A stretch of 64,000 nt of DNA from Pandoraea capi. GTDB lineage: Bacteria > Pseudomonadota > Gammaproteobacteria > Burkholderiales > Burkholderiaceae. Below the pieces are notes generated by a model that was not told the origin of the DNA, searched no databases, and saw nothing but the letters and a program-made list of their open reading frames with translations. Numbering within the stretch: the stretch's first letter is position 1; each line of letters opens with the position of its first letter. Location of the stretch: NCBI RefSeq assembly GCF_902459735.1, contig NZ_CABPRV010000001.1:434001-498000 (forward strand). Reading direction: 5' to 3'. Below are positions 9,898 to 19,853 of this stretch, in pieces. The position numbers and the translations under genes are program-made.

Positions 9898-10812
9898 TTA
9901 CTGGAAGCTACCCAGACGCTTCAGATTCGAGAAGTTCATCCAGATAAAGAATGCGCGGCCGACGATGTTCTGCTCCGGCACAAAGCCCCAGTAGCGGCTA
10001 TCCGCGCTGTTGTCGCGGTTGTCGCCCATCATGAAATAGTTGCCCGGCGGCACCTTGCAGATCACGCCCTGGCTGTTGTACTGGCAGTTCTGCTTGTTGG
10101 GGAAGTCGTCGGCGCCCATGATGTACGGCGGCACGTTCGGATCGTTCAGAATCCGGTTCTTGACGCCCCCCACGGTCTCCTCGAACTGCTTGAAGTAAGC
10201 GATGTGTTCGTCGTCGAAGAAATCCGGCAAGGCCGTTTCCGGCACCGGCTGACCGTTGATCGTGAGCTTCTTGTTCTGATACGCCACGACGTCGCCCGGC
10301 ACACCGATCACACGCTTGATGTAGTCCATCGACTCATCTTTCGGATAACGGAACACCACGACATCGCCACGCTTCGGCTCGCCGAGATCGATGATCTTCT
10401 TGTTCACCACCGGCAGACGAATGCCGTAGTCGAACTTGTTCACGAGGATGAAATCGCCGACGAGCAGCGTCGGAATCATCGACCCGGACGGGATCTTGAA
10501 CGGCTCGACCACGAACGAGCGCAGCACGAACACCGCCAGAATCACCGGGAAGAAGCTGGCCGAATATTCCAGCCACCACGGTTGACGGAGCTTCTCGTCC
10601 CGCAACTTTGCACGGGCGCTCGCCAGTGCATTGCCTTCCTGCGCGCCAGAGCCCTGAATGCCGGAACCCTGCAAGGCCAGTTGCTGCTGATCGAACTGCG
10701 ACACAGCGTCTTGTGCTGCCCGGCGGCGCGCCGGTTGAAACACCAACTTGTCGGCCACCCAGGCCACCCCGGTCACCAGCACCAGGATCAAAAGAATCAG
10801 GGCGAAATTCAT
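9898..10812 (-). CDS. lepB: Signal peptidase I
   Basis: LepB is the inner-membrane peptidase that removes signal peptides from exported proteins, using a Ser-Lys dyad. The 304-residue protein begins with a membrane segment (MNFALILLILVLVTGVAWVA) and has a second one around residues 85-102. The nucleophile box is SGSMIPTLLVGDFILVNKF. The lysine lies in YIKRVIGVPGD, and the C-terminal signature is GDNRDNSADSRYWGFVP. It follows lepA by 18 bp on the minus strand and is probably cotranscribed with it. A terminator follows it. Confidence 0.99.
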   Translation of the reverse strand: MNFALILLILVLVTGVAWVADKLVFQPARRRAAQDAVSQFDQQQLALQGSGIQGSGAQEGNALASARAKLRDEKLRQPWWLEYSASFFPVILAVFVLRSFVVEPFKIPSGSMIPTLLVGDFILVNKFDYGIRLPVVNKKIIDLGEPKRGDVVVFRYPKDESMDYIKRVIGVPGDVVAYQNKKLTINGQPVPETALPDFFDDEHIAYFKQFEETVGGVKNRILNDPNVPPYIMGADDFPNKQNCQYNSQGVICKVPPGNYFMMGDNRDNSADSRYWGFVPEQNIVGRAFFIWMNFSNLKRLGSFQ

Positions 10813-10830
10813 GCGGGACCCGTCGCTACG

Positions 10831-12636
10831 TTATTTATCTTCGACTTGCAAAATGGCAAGGAACGCTTCCTGGGGAATTTCAACGCTCCCCACCTGCTTC
10901 ATGCGCTTCTTACCTTCCTTCTGTTTCTCGAGCAGCTTCTTCTTACGCGTGATGTCGCCACCATAGCACTTTGCCAACACGTTCTTGCGCAATGCCTTGA
11001 TGTTTTCACGGGCAATGATGTTCGCACCGATCGCCGCCTGAATCGCCACATCGTACATCTGGCGCGGAATGATTTCCCGCATCTTCGATGCGACCTGCGC
11101 ACCCCGACGACGGCTCTCCGAACGGTGAACGATGATCGACAGCGCGTCGACCTTGTCGCTGTTGATGAGCATGTCGACCTTGACCACATCCGACGCGCGA
11201 TATTCCTTGAACTCGTAGTCCATCGACGCATAACCGCGCGATACCGACTTCAGACGATCGAAGAAGTCGAGCACGATTTCGGCCATCGGAATTTCGTAAA
11301 TCAGACGGACCTGACGGCCGTGATACTGCATGTCGATCTGAATGCCGCGTTTCTGCTGGCACAACGTCACGACCGAGCCGACGTACTCCTGCGGCATATA
11401 GAGGTTCACGGTCACAATAGGTTCGCGAACTTCTTCAATACGGCCCGGATCCGGCATCTTCGACGGGTTTTCCACCGACACGACCGTACCGTCGCGCTCC
11501 GTCACCTCATAAATCACGGTCGGCGCCGTGGTGATGAGGTCCATGTCGAACTCGCGCTCCAGACGCTCCTGCACGATTTCCATGTGCAGCAGCCCCAGGA
11601 AGCCGCAACGGAAGCCGAAGCCCAGCGCCTGCGACACTTCCGGTTCGTACTGGAGCGAGGCATCGTTGAGCTTGAGCTTTTCGAGGGATTCGCGCAGCGC
11701 GTCGTACTGGTTCGCTTCGACCGGGTAGAGGCCGGCGAACACCTGCGGCTTGACTTCCTTGAAACCGGGCAGCGGCGCGTCGGCCGGCTTGGTCGTCGTC
11801 GTGACGGCATGCGTCACCGTATCGCCCACCTTGGCTGCGCCCAGCTCCTTGATGCCCGAGATGATGAAGCCCACCTGACCGGCCGACAGCGACGTACGCT
11901 GCTGCGACTTCGGTGTGAACACGCCCACCTGCTCGACCAGATGGCTCGAACCCGTAGCCATCAGATGAATCTTGTCCTTCGGCTTGAGCGTGCCGTTGAC
12001 CACACGGACCAGCATCACCACGCCCACGTAGCTGTCGAACCACGAGTCGATGATCAGCGCCTGCAGCGGTGCGTTCGCATCGCCCTTGGGCGGCGGCACC
12101 TTGGCGATCAGCGCTTCGAGCACATCCTCTACGCCGAGACCGGTCTTCGCCGAGCATCGCACGGCGTCGGTCGCCTCGATCCCGATGACGTCCTCGATCT
12201 CCTGAATCGCGTTTTCCGGCTCCGCCGACGGCAAATCGATCTTGTTGAGCACCGGCACCACTTCCACGCCCAGCTCGATGGCGGTGTAGCAGTTGGCAAC
12301 GGTCTGCGCTTCCACGCCCTGCGAGGCGTCGACCACGAGCAGCGCACCTTCGCATGCGGACAGCGAGCGGCTCACTTCGTACGAGAAGTCGACATGTCCC
12401 GGCGTATCGATGAGGTTGAGGTTGTAGACCTTGCCATCGCGCGCCTTGTATTGCAGCGCGGCGGTCTGCGCCTTGATGGTGATGCCACGCTCGCGTTCGA
12501 GGTCCATCGAGTCGAGGACCCGCGATTCCATTTCACGATCGGACAAACCGCCGCTAAGCTGGATGATGCGATCGGCCAAGGTGGATTTCCCATGGTCGAT
12601 GTGGGCGATGATCGAAAAATTGCGAATATGGTCCAT
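10831..12636 (-). CDS. lepA: Elongation factor 4 (LepA)
   Basis: LepA is a ribosome-associated translational GTPase that affects initiation and can back-translocate ribosomes. From the ATG at 12636 the product has 601 residues, close to the 599 of E. coli. The G motifs are AHIDHGKST, the RGITIK switch, DTPGH and NKIDLP. The elongation-factor domains follow, then the LepA-specific C-terminal domain ending KMRE..PRQMYDV..QAAIG and [19 protein letters not shown]. The frame is open 24 codons further upstream, but the family start [16 protein letters not shown] decides the initiation codon. A 230-bp gap separates it from the glutaredoxin gene upstream; I see only a weak TAAAAT element there. Confidence 0.98.
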   Translation of the reverse strand: MDHIRNFSIIAHIDHGKSTLADRIIQLSGGLSDREMESRVLDSMDLERERGITIKAQTAALQYKARDGKVYNLNLIDTPGHVDFSYEVSRSLSACEGALLVVDASQGVEAQTVANCYTAIELGVEVVPVLNKIDLPSAEPENAIQEIEDVIGIEATDAVRCSAKTGLGVEDVLEALIAKVPPPKGDANAPLQALIIDSWFDSYVGVVMLVRVVNGTLKPKDKIHLMATGSSHLVEQVGVFTPKSQQRTSLSAGQVGFIISGIKELGAAKVGDTVTHAVTTTTKPADAPLPGFKEVKPQVFAGLYPVEANQYDALRESLEKLKLNDASLQYEPEVSQALGFGFRCGFLGLLHMEIVQERLEREFDMDLITTAPTVIYEVTERDGTVVSVENPSKMPDPGRIEEVREPIVTVNLYMPQEYVGSVVTLCQQKRGIQIDMQYHGRQVRLIYEIPMAEIVLDFFDRLKSVSRGYASMDYEFKEYRASDVVKVDMLINSDKVDALSIIVHRSESRRRGAQVASKMREIIPRQMYDVAIQAAIGANIIARENIKALRKNVLAKCYGGDITRKKKLLEKQKEGKKRMKQVGSVEIPQEAFLAILQVEDK

Positions 12637-12868
12637 GAGACGGGCTATAGAAAAGTCGGTGCCATCGGATTCGGCTCGGCAGCGGCTTTCGAGAGAATCG
12701 GCAAACACGACATTTTAGCCGAAAGCGCACCGATGCCGCCCGGAATCACGTCGCTATTGCATGTTTCGCACGTCGTTGACGTTGCAAATGTTTCGCGGCA
12801 ATACGCTGGAAATGGCGGGAAGGTATGGGAGACGTCCGTGGAAGGCGTGGCAGGCGGGGTCGGTAGCG

Positions 12869-13114
12869 TCAAGCCGACTGGAACACCGTCGCGACGGCAT
12901 CGACATCGAATCGATACCGGCACACCTCCCGCTCCCCCAGCGCCAGCACCGGCACGATCTCGTCGTACCGGGCCTCGAGCACGGGGTCGCTGTCGACATC
13001 GACGACCGTTACCGAAAAATCCCACGCCGGACGCATCGCTTCGAGCGCCGCAAGCATGTCATCGCATAGATGACACCACTTGCGGCCGTAAAGCGTGAAC
13101 GCCGGCGCGGTCAT
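12869..13114 (-). CDS. Glutaredoxin-family protein
   Basis: This 81-residue protein has a thioredoxin-like fold signature: a beta strand (FTLYGRKWCHLCDDML) whose CHLC is a CxxC redox pair at residues 14-17, and a VPVLALGEREV segment matching the cis-proline loop. It belongs to the short glutaredoxin family (DUF836-type) often found beside mucD and lepA in Burkholderiales. It probably reduces disulfides in the cytoplasm, but the partner is unknown. It begins 8 bp after the mucD stop codon on the same strand, so it is likely the next gene of the rpoE-rseA-rseB-mucD transcript. Confidence 0.88.
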   Translation of the reverse strand: MTAPAFTLYGRKWCHLCDDMLAALEAMRPAWDFSVTVVDVDSDPVLEARYDEIVPVLALGEREVCRYRFDVDAVATVFQSA

Positions 13115-13122
13115 GGGCAGAA

Positions 13123-14634
13123 TTACTTGCCGCTGGGCGCGCGCGGGCGCAGCGGCACGAACTGCGTAGCGTCGCCACGGCGCACGAGGATCGGGACCAG
13201 ACGCTTCGGATCGAGCGCCTTGACCACTTCCTCGAACTGCTTGGCGTTGGCAATATCGGCGTCGCCGACGCGCAGGATGATGTCACCCTGCTGAAGCCCC
13301 GCACGCCCTGCCGGACCCTCTGCCAGTTCGACCTGCACGCCGCCGCGCAGCTTCAAGTCCTTCTTCTGCGCCTCGGTCAGATCGGAGACGACCAGGCCCA
13401 GCGCATTCGGATGCGGCGTATCCGCGGCCCCACCCTGCGCCTTCGACGCCTTGGGCGTATCGGCGTCAGCCTCGGCAATCGTGATCTTCAGATCCTGATT
13501 CTTGCCCTTACGCAACACTTGCAGCGTGGCGCCGGAACCCGGCTTGGTCTCACCGACCATACGCGGCAGGTCCGTGGCATGGTCGACGGGGCGGCCCTCG
13601 AACTTCATGATGATGTCGCCCGGCTGCACGCCCGCCTTCTCGGCAGGGCTGCCCGGCTCGACACTGCGCACCAGCGCGCCTTGCGCACGCGGCAAGCCCA
13701 GCGAATCGGCCACTTCCTTGCTGACTTCGCTGATCGCCACACCGATACGGCCGCGCACGACCTTACCGGTCTTCTTGAGCTGATCGACCACACGCATGAC
13801 TTCGTCGATCGGAATCGCGAACGAAATGCCCATGAAACCGCCGGTCTGGCTGTAGATCATCGAGTTGATGCCCACGACCTCGCCGCGCATGTTGATGAGC
13901 GGGCCGCCCGAATTCCCCGGATTCACCGCAACGTCGGTCTGAATAAACGGCAGATAGTCACCAGTATCACGGCCCTTGGCCGACACGATGCCCGCCGTTA
14001 CCGTATTTTCGAGACCGAATGGCGAGCCGATGGCCACCACCCACTCGCCGACCCGCAGCTTGTTCGAGTCGCCGACGGGCACCGTCGGCAGATCCTTGGC
14101 TTCGACCTTGACCACCGCCACGTCGGTACGCTTGTCGGCCCCGATCAGTTTCGCCTTGAACTCGCGCTTGTCGGTCAGGGTGACGTAAATGCTGTCAGCA
14201 CCATCGACGACGTGCGCGTTCGTGAGAATGTAGCCGTCGTTCGAGACGATGAAGCCGGATCCCACGCCACTGTTCTGCTCTTCATCCGGCTGCGGCTGGC
14301 CACGGCGCGGCGTGCCGCCCTTCGGGCCCGGCTGCTGCGGCATCGGCACGCCGAAGAATCGACGGAACAGCTCGGCCATATCGTCGTCCATTCCCGGTGG
14401 CAAGCCTCGCTGCGAACGGCTGACACGCTCGGTCGTACGGATGTTCACGACGGCCGGCCCGACACGGTCGACGAGTTGCGTGAAATCGGGAAGATTGCTG
14501 ACGAGGGGTGCGTTGGACGCCGTTGAACCGCTGCTCGGCGCTGAAGCCGGTGCGGCATAGGCGGCGGGCACTCCCGCCAATTGAACGGCAATGGCGCCGC
14601 CGAGGATGACACGAAGCAGGAGAGTCTTCTTCAT
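13123..14634 (-). CDS. mucD: Periplasmic Do-family serine protease/chaperone (DegP/MucD)
   Basis: This HtrA-type protease degrades or refolds damaged envelope proteins. The 503-residue precursor starts with a signal peptide (MKKTLLLRVILGGAIAVQLA, cleavage near AYA-AP). The trypsin-like domain carries the triad in TNAHVVDGAD (His), RTDVAVVKVE (Asp) and GNSGGPL (Ser). Two PDZ domains follow, starting about residues 285 and 400. Its place directly after rpoE-rseA-rseB is the algU-mucA-mucB-mucD arrangement, which supports the mucD name over degQ. The 130-bp gap after rseB may hold its own signals, but none is clear. Confidence 0.96.
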   Translation of the reverse strand: MKKTLLLRVILGGAIAVQLAGVPAAYAAPASAPSSGSTASNAPLVSNLPDFTQLVDRVGPAVVNIRTTERVSRSQRGLPPGMDDDMAELFRRFFGVPMPQQPGPKGGTPRRGQPQPDEEQNSGVGSGFIVSNDGYILTNAHVVDGADSIYVTLTDKREFKAKLIGADKRTDVAVVKVEAKDLPTVPVGDSNKLRVGEWVVAIGSPFGLENTVTAGIVSAKGRDTGDYLPFIQTDVAVNPGNSGGPLINMRGEVVGINSMIYSQTGGFMGISFAIPIDEVMRVVDQLKKTGKVVRGRIGVAISEVSKEVADSLGLPRAQGALVRSVEPGSPAEKAGVQPGDIIMKFEGRPVDHATDLPRMVGETKPGSGATLQVLRKGKNQDLKITIAEADADTPKASKAQGGAADTPHPNALGLVVSDLTEAQKKDLKLRGGVQVELAEGPAGRAGLQQGDIILRVGDADIANAKQFEEVVKALDPKRLVPILVRRGDATQFVPLRPRAPSGK

Positions 14635-14764
14635 TGGAAGATCGTGGTGCGCGAAAGTCTCGGAATCCCTGAGGGCAGTGCGGCACCCGACGCATCATCG
14701 CGTCTCATAAGCGCCTCGCTACCCGGACCGCGCCGTTACCGGTCGCGGCCCACCCGACAGCCGG

Positions 14765-15823
14765 TCACTTCGCCGGCTGTTTGTACTCGATACTGGAGGC
14801 GAATTGTTGCAGAGTGGTCTGCGGCACTTCGCCGAGCAAGGTCAGCCAGAAGTCGCCATAGCGCTTGATGAGGATGTTCGTCGCCCCCGCGCTACCGTGG
14901 CCTTCCTTGCGCTCACGCGTGGCCGGCTCGATGAACACCGAAAGTCCCGCCATGCCGTCGGAATATACCACCTGCTGGACTTCCAGCGGCTTGCTGTCCG
15001 CCGAAGAACGCATCGTGCGGCGCACTTCGCGCACAGCCTTGAATCCCGGCACCTTCTTGTCGACGTCGATGCTCCAACCGGCATCGGACAGCCGCGTCGA
15101 GGCGATTTGCGGCTTGACGACATGCCACCCGTGCGTCGCCTGGATCGCGTGAACGACGCGCGCCTTGTCGTTCGGCACGCCGATCGAAATTTGCGAAAAC
15201 GCCGCCTGCTCCAGCAGATGACCTTCCGCGTCGAGCGTCTGCGCACGCAACAACAGGCCGGTATTGCGATCGGCCCACAGGCGATACCCGAAACGGTACT
15301 CATCCTTCGGCGAAAGCTCGATCACCATGCAGTCGAAGCCCGCCATCCGCTCGTTCGGCAGCAGCTTCGGTGCGTAATAGTCGAGTACGTCGCGATTGGG
15401 CGTGGCGAGCAACGCGGGGAAAGAATCCTTGCTCTCGCGCTTTTCCTGGAAAACGGTCTTCTGCTCGGGAATCAGCGTGTAGACGTCGTCGTTCTGACGA
15501 AGAATGCGGCGCTGACGTCCGTCGAGCGTTTCGAGTTCTTCGTACTCGTTCCCCTTATCGGCGAAATGACTGATCTTCGACGAACGCATGGTCGAGCCAC
15601 GCTGGTAGACGAAGGTGCCGATGTAGTTCTGCGTCTGCGCCGCGCGGTGGATCTTGTTGAGCCAGGCGCTGACTTCACGCTTCTCGATCAACGGATCGGT
15701 GGACGGCGCGGACGCCTGGGCCCACGCCTGCGTTTGCAGCGTGGTCGCCAACAGGAAAGCGAACAGGAAGAAAGTGCGCCCGATGGGCGCACGCGGCAAG
15801 GATTCGATACTCAGGCGCTGCAT
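14765..15823 (-). CDS. rseB: Sigma-E factor regulatory protein RseB/MucB
   Basis: RseB is periplasmic, binds the RseA periplasmic domain and protects it from proteolysis until lipopolysaccharide or lipoprotein signals displace it. The 352-residue precursor has a signal peptide in its first 36 residues (hydrophobic FFLFAFLLATTL, then AWA-QA). The MucB/RseB N-terminal lipoprotein-carrier-like domain contains YIGTFVYQRGSTMRSSKISH, and the smaller C-terminal domain begins around residue 240. The ATG directly abuts the rseA stop codon with no spacer, a sign of translational coupling. Confidence 0.95.
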   Translation of the reverse strand: MQRLSIESLPRAPIGRTFFLFAFLLATTLQTQAWAQASAPSTDPLIEKREVSAWLNKIHRAAQTQNYIGTFVYQRGSTMRSSKISHFADKGNEYEELETLDGRQRRILRQNDDVYTLIPEQKTVFQEKRESKDSFPALLATPNRDVLDYYAPKLLPNERMAGFDCMVIELSPKDEYRFGYRLWADRNTGLLLRAQTLDAEGHLLEQAAFSQISIGVPNDKARVVHAIQATHGWHVVKPQIASTRLSDAGWSIDVDKKVPGFKAVREVRRTMRSSADSKPLEVQQVVYSDGMAGLSVFIEPATRERKEGHGSAGATNILIKRYGDFWLTLLGEVPQTTLQQFASSIEYKQPAK

Positions 15824-16516
15824 TTATTCGTCCGCTTGCGCCGAGGCTCGCATGTAAGGGGAAACGCTCTGGCCGATAGGGGCCGGTGCGTATTGCTGGT
15901 GAGCCGCCAGATACTGGTCGAGACGCGCATCGCGCAGCACGATCAGATCGTTCGGCCCGCCGGTGGCGGCGCCGTTGGCAGCCACGGCGGCCTGGGGTTG
16001 CTGCGAGAGCGCCACACGCGTCAGGCTGGAGCCACCGGCTGCGGGAGCCGCCTGAGCGAGCACCTGCGGTTGTGCGCCACCGGCCGGGTGGTCCTGCAAA
16101 CGCGGCACCACGACCCACGACAGCGCAGCGACGGCCGCAGCGGCCGCAGCCGTCGGCAGAACGCGGCGCACCCGCAGGAACGGATTGATACGCGTAACGC
16201 GCGAGCCGGCAGCTTTCGCATCCGGCGCGGCCACAGCCTGCGCATCAGCCAGCGCGGCCGGTGCGAGCAGGTGCGGCTCAGCGTCGAGACGCGCTGCGAA
16301 GGACGCCATGAAGGCAGACTCCGAACGCGGCAGCGTCAATTCATCGGAGCGCAATGCGTCCCCGATCAGGTGGTAGTCGTCCCACAGAGGCCGGCCCGAG
16401 GTGTCAGCCTCGTCCAGCAGGGCGGCCAGTTCGTCCGGATCGAATTCCCCGTCCATCAACGCGGAAATCCGCTCGGCTTGCAGCCCCCGCTGCGTTTGCA
16501 CCGTCGCTGATCCCAT
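15824..16516 (-). CDS. rseA: Anti-sigma-E factor RseA/MucA
   Basis: RseA holds sigma-E at the inner membrane and is cleaved stepwise under envelope stress. From the ATG at 16516 the product has 230 residues. The cytoplasmic RseA N-terminal domain includes ERISALMDGEFDPDELAALL and WDDYHLIGDALR. A single membrane segment (LPTAAAAAAVAALSWVVV) lies near residues 110-128. The periplasmic tail holds LRDARLDQYLAAHQQY, the kind of segment RseB binds. I chose 16516 over the upstream ATG at 16558 because GTTGGGGGA lies 5-7 bases before it and the earlier start would overlap rpoE. Confidence 0.94.
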   Translation of the reverse strand: MGSATVQTQRGLQAERISALMDGEFDPDELAALLDEADTSGRPLWDDYHLIGDALRSDELTLPRSESAFMASFAARLDAEPHLLAPAALADAQAVAAPDAKAAGSRVTRINPFLRVRRVLPTAAAAAAVAALSWVVVPRLQDHPAGGAQPQVLAQAAPAAGGSSLTRVALSQQPQAAVAANGAATGGPNDLIVLRDARLDQYLAAHQQYAPAPIGQSVSPYMRASAQADE

Positions 16517-16554
16517 GATATCCCCCAACGAAAATAACTTTCCCGGCGGCGCGC

Positions 16555-17154
16555 TCACCAGCGCTTACCGTCAGGCGTGTCCAGCAGCGGCCTCAGCCGG
16601 CTGGCAATCGCTTCACGCGCCCGGAAAATTCGCGAACGGACCGTTCCGATCGGGCACCCCATGGCTTCGGCGATCTCTTCGTAGCTCAGACCCTCGATTT
16701 CTCGCAGGGTGATCGCCGTCCGAAGTTCATCGGGCAAAGCCTCCATCGCTGTGTTGACCGTCTGAGCAATCTGCTTGCTCATCAGCATCGACTCAGGCGT
16801 GTTGATATCCCTTAGTTGATCGGCCTCGGCAAAAGTTTCCGCTTCTTCAGCGTTCGCTTCAGTCGAAGTCGGTGCACGGCGTCCCTGCGTTGCCAGGTGG
16901 TTTTTCGCCGTGTTGACAGCAATACGATACAACCAGGTATAGAACGCCGACTCGCCACGAAATTGCGGCAAGGCGCGGTAGGCCTTGATAAAGGCCTCCT
17001 GCGTCACATCCTCGACCTCGGCGGCGTCGCGCACGAGCCGCGATACGAGGCGGATGATTTTGCGGTGATATTTCGCGACCAATAGCTCGAAGGCGGCTTT
17101 GTCGCCCTTTTGCACGCGCTCAACGAGCGCCTGGTCGATTTCTCGTTCACTCAC
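16555..17154 (-). CDS. rpoE: RNA polymerase sigma factor RpoE (AlgU-type)
   Basis: This ECF sigma factor directs the envelope stress response. From a GTG at 17154 (VSEREIDQALVERVQKGDKA) the product has 199 residues, the family length. Region 2 reads FIKAYRALPQFRGESAFYTWLYRIAVN and binds the -10 element. Region 4 ends LSYEEIAEAMGCPIGTVRSRIFRAREAI with the DNA-contact helix. The frame is open to an ATG at 17274, but those 40 residues are unlike any sigma factor, so I prefer the GTG although its ribosome binding site is weak. RseA, RseB and MucD follow; fabF lies 168 bp upstream on the same strand. Confidence 0.96.
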   Translation of the reverse strand: MSEREIDQALVERVQKGDKAAFELLVAKYHRKIIRLVSRLVRDAAEVEDVTQEAFIKAYRALPQFRGESAFYTWLYRIAVNTAKNHLATQGRRAPTSTEANAEEAETFAEADQLRDINTPESMLMSKQIAQTVNTAMEALPDELRTAITLREIEGLSYEEIAEAMGCPIGTVRSRIFRAREAIASRLRPLLDTPDGKRW

Positions 17155-17295
17155 CTGATATGGATCCGTATTTTCTCTGGCCTGCCAGGCCCCGGTCGGG
17201 CCCGATTGCACCACGGCGGCAATCGCCACCGTAGCTGGAAGTGTCTTTGACGCCGCACGCCCGGGCACACTCACCGGAGCGTGGGTCAGCGGGAC

Positions 17296-17316
17296 GGGAC
17301 GCCTGCGCGGCGTCCC
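17296..17316 (-). other. Stem-loop just after fabF
   Basis: The arms GGGACGCC and GGCGTCCC enclose a 5-base loop directly downstream of the fabF stop codon on the minus strand. There is no T run, so it may be a pause or mRNA-processing structure between fabF and rpoE rather than a full intrinsic terminator. Confidence 0.4.
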
Positions 17317-17322
17317 GCGAAC

Positions 17323-18561
17323 TTAGACGCGCTGGAAGACCAGCGTGCCGTTAGTCCCGCCAAATCCGAAAGAGTTCTTCAACGCGACATCAATTTTCAT
17401 ATCGCGAGCCGTGTTTGCGCAGTAATCGAGGTCGCAAGCCGGGTCTTGATTGAAGATATTGATCGTCGGCGGCGATTTCTGATGGTGAACGGCCAGCACG
17501 GTGAACACCGACTCCAGACCGCCGGCGCCGCCCAGCAAGTGGCCAGTCATCGACTTGGTGGAGTTCACCACGACGTTCTTGGCTGCATCGCCCATCAGGC
17601 GCTTGACCGCGACCGTCTCGGCGATATCGCCCAGCGGCGTCGACGTGCCGTGTGCGTTCACGTAATTGACGGCATCAGCGTTGATACCGGCATCGCGCAG
17701 CGCGTTCGTCATGGCCCGCAGCGCACCGTCGCCATCTTCGCAAGGCGCGGTCATGTGGTAGGCGTCCGCGCTCATGCCGAAGCCCTTGATCTCGGCATAG
17801 ATCTTCGCGCCGCGCGCCTTGGCGTGCTCATACTCCTCGACCATCATCACGCCAGCGCCTTCGCCCAGCACGAAACCGTCGCGATCCTTGTCCCACGGAC
17901 GGCTCGCCGTCGCCGGGTCGTCGTTGCGCGTGGACAGAGCCGTCATCGCGGCAAAACCGCCAATGCCCAGCGGCGACACCGTCGATTCGGCACCGCCGGC
18001 GAGCACTGCGTCCGCATCGCCATACTGAATCATGCGCGCTGCCTGACCGATACAGTGCAGACCGGTCGTGCAAGCCGTGACGATGGCGAGGTTCGGGCCT
18101 TTCAGACCGTACTTGATGGACAGATGGCCGGAGATCATGTTGATGATCGAACCCGGCACGAAGAATGGGGAAATCTTGCGCGGACCGCCATTGAGCAGAT
18201 CGGTCTGCGTATCCTCGATCATCGGCAGGCCGCCGATGCCGGAGCCGACCAGCACCCCGACGCGCTCGGCGTTCTCTGCGGTGATTTGCAGGCCGCTGTC
18301 TTCGAACGCCTGAATGCCGGCTGCAAGGCCGAAATGGATGAACGTATCCATGCGGCGCGCTTCCTTGGCCGACAGATACTTCTCGGTATCGAAGTTTTTG
18401 ACTTCGCCTGCAAAGCGAACCTTATGGTTGCTCGCATCGAACTTCGTGATGTTGGCGATGCCCGAACGACCTGCGACCAGATTCTCCCAACCCTCGGCAA
18501 CGGTGTTGCCGACCGGCGAGATCAGGCCCAGACCGGTAATGACGACGCGACGACGACTCAC
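17323..18561 (-). CDS. fabF: 3-oxoacyl-[acyl-carrier-protein] synthase II
   Basis: FabF (KAS II) extends acyl-ACP chains with malonyl-ACP and makes cis-vaccenate precursors. From a GTG at 18561 ([18 protein letters not shown]) the product has 412 residues, the family length. Catalytic residues are visible: the Cys in [11 protein letters not shown], His in [11 protein letters not shown], the Lys of [16 protein letters not shown] and the second His in that segment. GGGGAG sits 5 bases before the GTG, which decides the start against the ATGs at 18615 and 18588. It follows acpP by about 145 bp and ends the fatty acid series before rpoE. Confidence 0.98.
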   Translation of the reverse strand: MSRRRVVITGLGLISPVGNTVAEGWENLVAGRSGIANITKFDASNHKVRFAGEVKNFDTEKYLSAKEARRMDTFIHFGLAAGIQAFEDSGLQITAENAERVGVLVGSGIGGLPMIEDTQTDLLNGGPRKISPFFVPGSIINMISGHLSIKYGLKGPNLAIVTACTTGLHCIGQAARMIQYGDADAVLAGGAESTVSPLGIGGFAAMTALSTRNDDPATASRPWDKDRDGFVLGEGAGVMMVEEYEHAKARGAKIYAEIKGFGMSADAYHMTAPCEDGDGALRAMTNALRDAGINADAVNYVNAHGTSTPLGDIAETVAVKRLMGDAAKNVVVNSTKSMTGHLLGGAGGLESVFTVLAVHHQKSPPTINIFNQDPACDLDYCANTARDMKIDVALKNSFGFGGTNGTLVFQRV

Positions 18562-18705
18562 GATACTCCCCTTCTTCTGCTGGGTCATACAAAACAAAAG
18601 CCACAGAGGCGACAAGGTCCGACCCTGCGCTCCCTGCGGCTGACAGGCAGGCCTGACGCCAGGAGCCGGTCGGCATCCCGGCCAGTCAGGCGATCCGTAG
18701 GCGTA

Positions 18706-18945
18706 TTAGGCCTTCGACTGAGCCTGGGCGAAATCGATGGCTTGCTGCACGGTGGTGATCTTTTCTGCGTCTTCGTCCGGGATCTCGATCTCGAACTCTT
18801 CTTCCAGAGCCATCACCAGCTCAACCGTGTCGAGCGAGTCAGCGCCGAGATCGTTCACGAAGCTGGATTCGTTCTTAACGTCGGCTTCAGCCACGCCAAG
18901 TTGTTCCGCGACGATCTTCTTGACGCGTTGCTCAATGTTATCCAT
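18706..18945 (-). CDS. acpP: Acyl carrier protein
   Basis: AcpP carries growing acyl chains on a phosphopantetheine arm for fatty acid, lipid A and phospholipid synthesis. The 79-residue acidic protein has the attachment motif [18 protein letters not shown] with the modified Ser at residue 37, and the usual helical pattern. AcpS, which installs the arm, is encoded in the adjacent operon. An extended -10 promoter candidate lies about 40 bp upstream in the fabG-acpP gap, consistent with the separate high-level transcription of acpP known in other proteobacteria. Confidence 0.99.
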   Translation of the reverse strand: MDNIEQRVKKIVAEQLGVAEADVKNESSFVNDLGADSLDTVELVMALEEEFEIEIPDEDAEKITTVQQAIDFAQAQSKA

Positions 18946-18984
18946 TCAAACCCTCCGGGGTAGTTAGTTCAGACAAGTGCGCGC

Positions 18985-18993
18985 ATTTTAACA
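18985..18993 (-). promoter_or_regulatory. Extended -10 promoter candidate for acpP
   Basis: The minus strand reads TGTTAAAAT, a TGn extension followed by TAAAAT, about 40 bases before the acpP ATG. The -35 region is weak. It would let acpP be expressed more strongly than the fab genes upstream. Confidence 0.5.
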
Positions 18994-19080
18994 GGTTTGC
19001 CAAGCAAAGTTAGCATGCGCCAAATAATGTTCAATGTCGCGCAAATACGTGCAATTTCCACATATCCGCGCACATCTTCC

Positions 19081-19830
19081 TTAATTCATGAACATGCCGC
19101 CGTTCACGTGCAGCGTGACGCCGGTGATGTAGCCAGCCTGCGGGGACGCAAGGAACGCCACCGCATTTGCGATGTCTTCCGGCGCACCGAGTCGGCCAAG
19201 CGGAATCCGCGCCTTCAGCACGTCTTGCTGCGCTTCGGGCAACGCCTTCGTCATATCCGTATCGATGAAGCCGGGGGCAACGCAGTTGACCGTAATGTTC
19301 CGACTGCCGATTTCGGCGGCCAGCGAGCGAGACATGCCCGCAACGCCCGCCTTGGCGGCAGCGTAATTGGCTTGCCCCGGATTGCCGGCCGAACCGACAA
19401 CCGACGTCACATTGATGATCCGGCCGCTGCGAGCCTTCATCATCGGCTTGATCACCGCGCGCGAGAGACGGAAGATCGCCTTCAGATTCGTGTCGATGAC
19501 GTCGTCCCACTCGTCGTCCTTCATGCGCATCGCAAGGTTATCGCGCGTGATGCCTGCATTATTGACGAGAATGTCGAGCTTGCCGTGTTGCTTCAGGATG
19601 TCGTCCAGTGCTGCGGCCACGCCCTCGGGGTCGGTCACATTCAGGACAATGCCCTTACCGGCAACGCCGGCTTCCGCAAAGTAGGCGTCGATTCCTTGCG
19701 CGCCGGCTTCGCTGGTGGCGGTACCCACGACCGTTGCCCCCTGACGAGCGAGCTCGAGAGCGATGGCGCGGCCAATGCCGCGCGAGGCGCCCGTCACCAG
19801 AGCCACGAGGTTGTCGAGTTGCTTGCTCAT
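19081..19830 (-). CDS. fabG: 3-oxoacyl-[acyl-carrier-protein] reductase
   Basis: FabG reduces 3-oxoacyl-ACP with NADPH in each elongation cycle. From the ATG at 19830 the product has 249 residues. It is a classical short-chain dehydrogenase: the cofactor motif TGASRGIGRAIA near residues 12-23, the NNAG motif (LVNNAGITRDN), the catalytic Ser in NVTSVVGSAGN, and the YAAAKAG segment with catalytic Tyr and Lys. The frame runs upstream to 20004, but that part overlaps fabD and is a shadow. It begins 23 bp after fabD. Confidence 0.98.
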   Translation of the reverse strand: MSKQLDNLVALVTGASRGIGRAIALELARQGATVVGTATSEAGAQGIDAYFAEAGVAGKGIVLNVTDPEGVAAALDDILKQHGKLDILVNNAGITRDNLAMRMKDDEWDDVIDTNLKAIFRLSRAVIKPMMKARSGRIINVTSVVGSAGNPGQANYAAAKAGVAGMSRSLAAEIGSRNITVNCVAPGFIDTDMTKALPEAQQDVLKARIPLGRLGAPEDIANAVAFLASPQAGYITGVTLHVNGGMFMN

Positions 19831-19853
19831 GAAAAAAATACCCTTGCTATAGC

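Noticed and set aside
9814-13098. 1094-codon open frame on the plus strand opposite lepB and lepA
   Set aside because: Both genes on the minus strand are clearly real and well conserved. The plus frame is their shadow, with His/Arg-rich nonsense.
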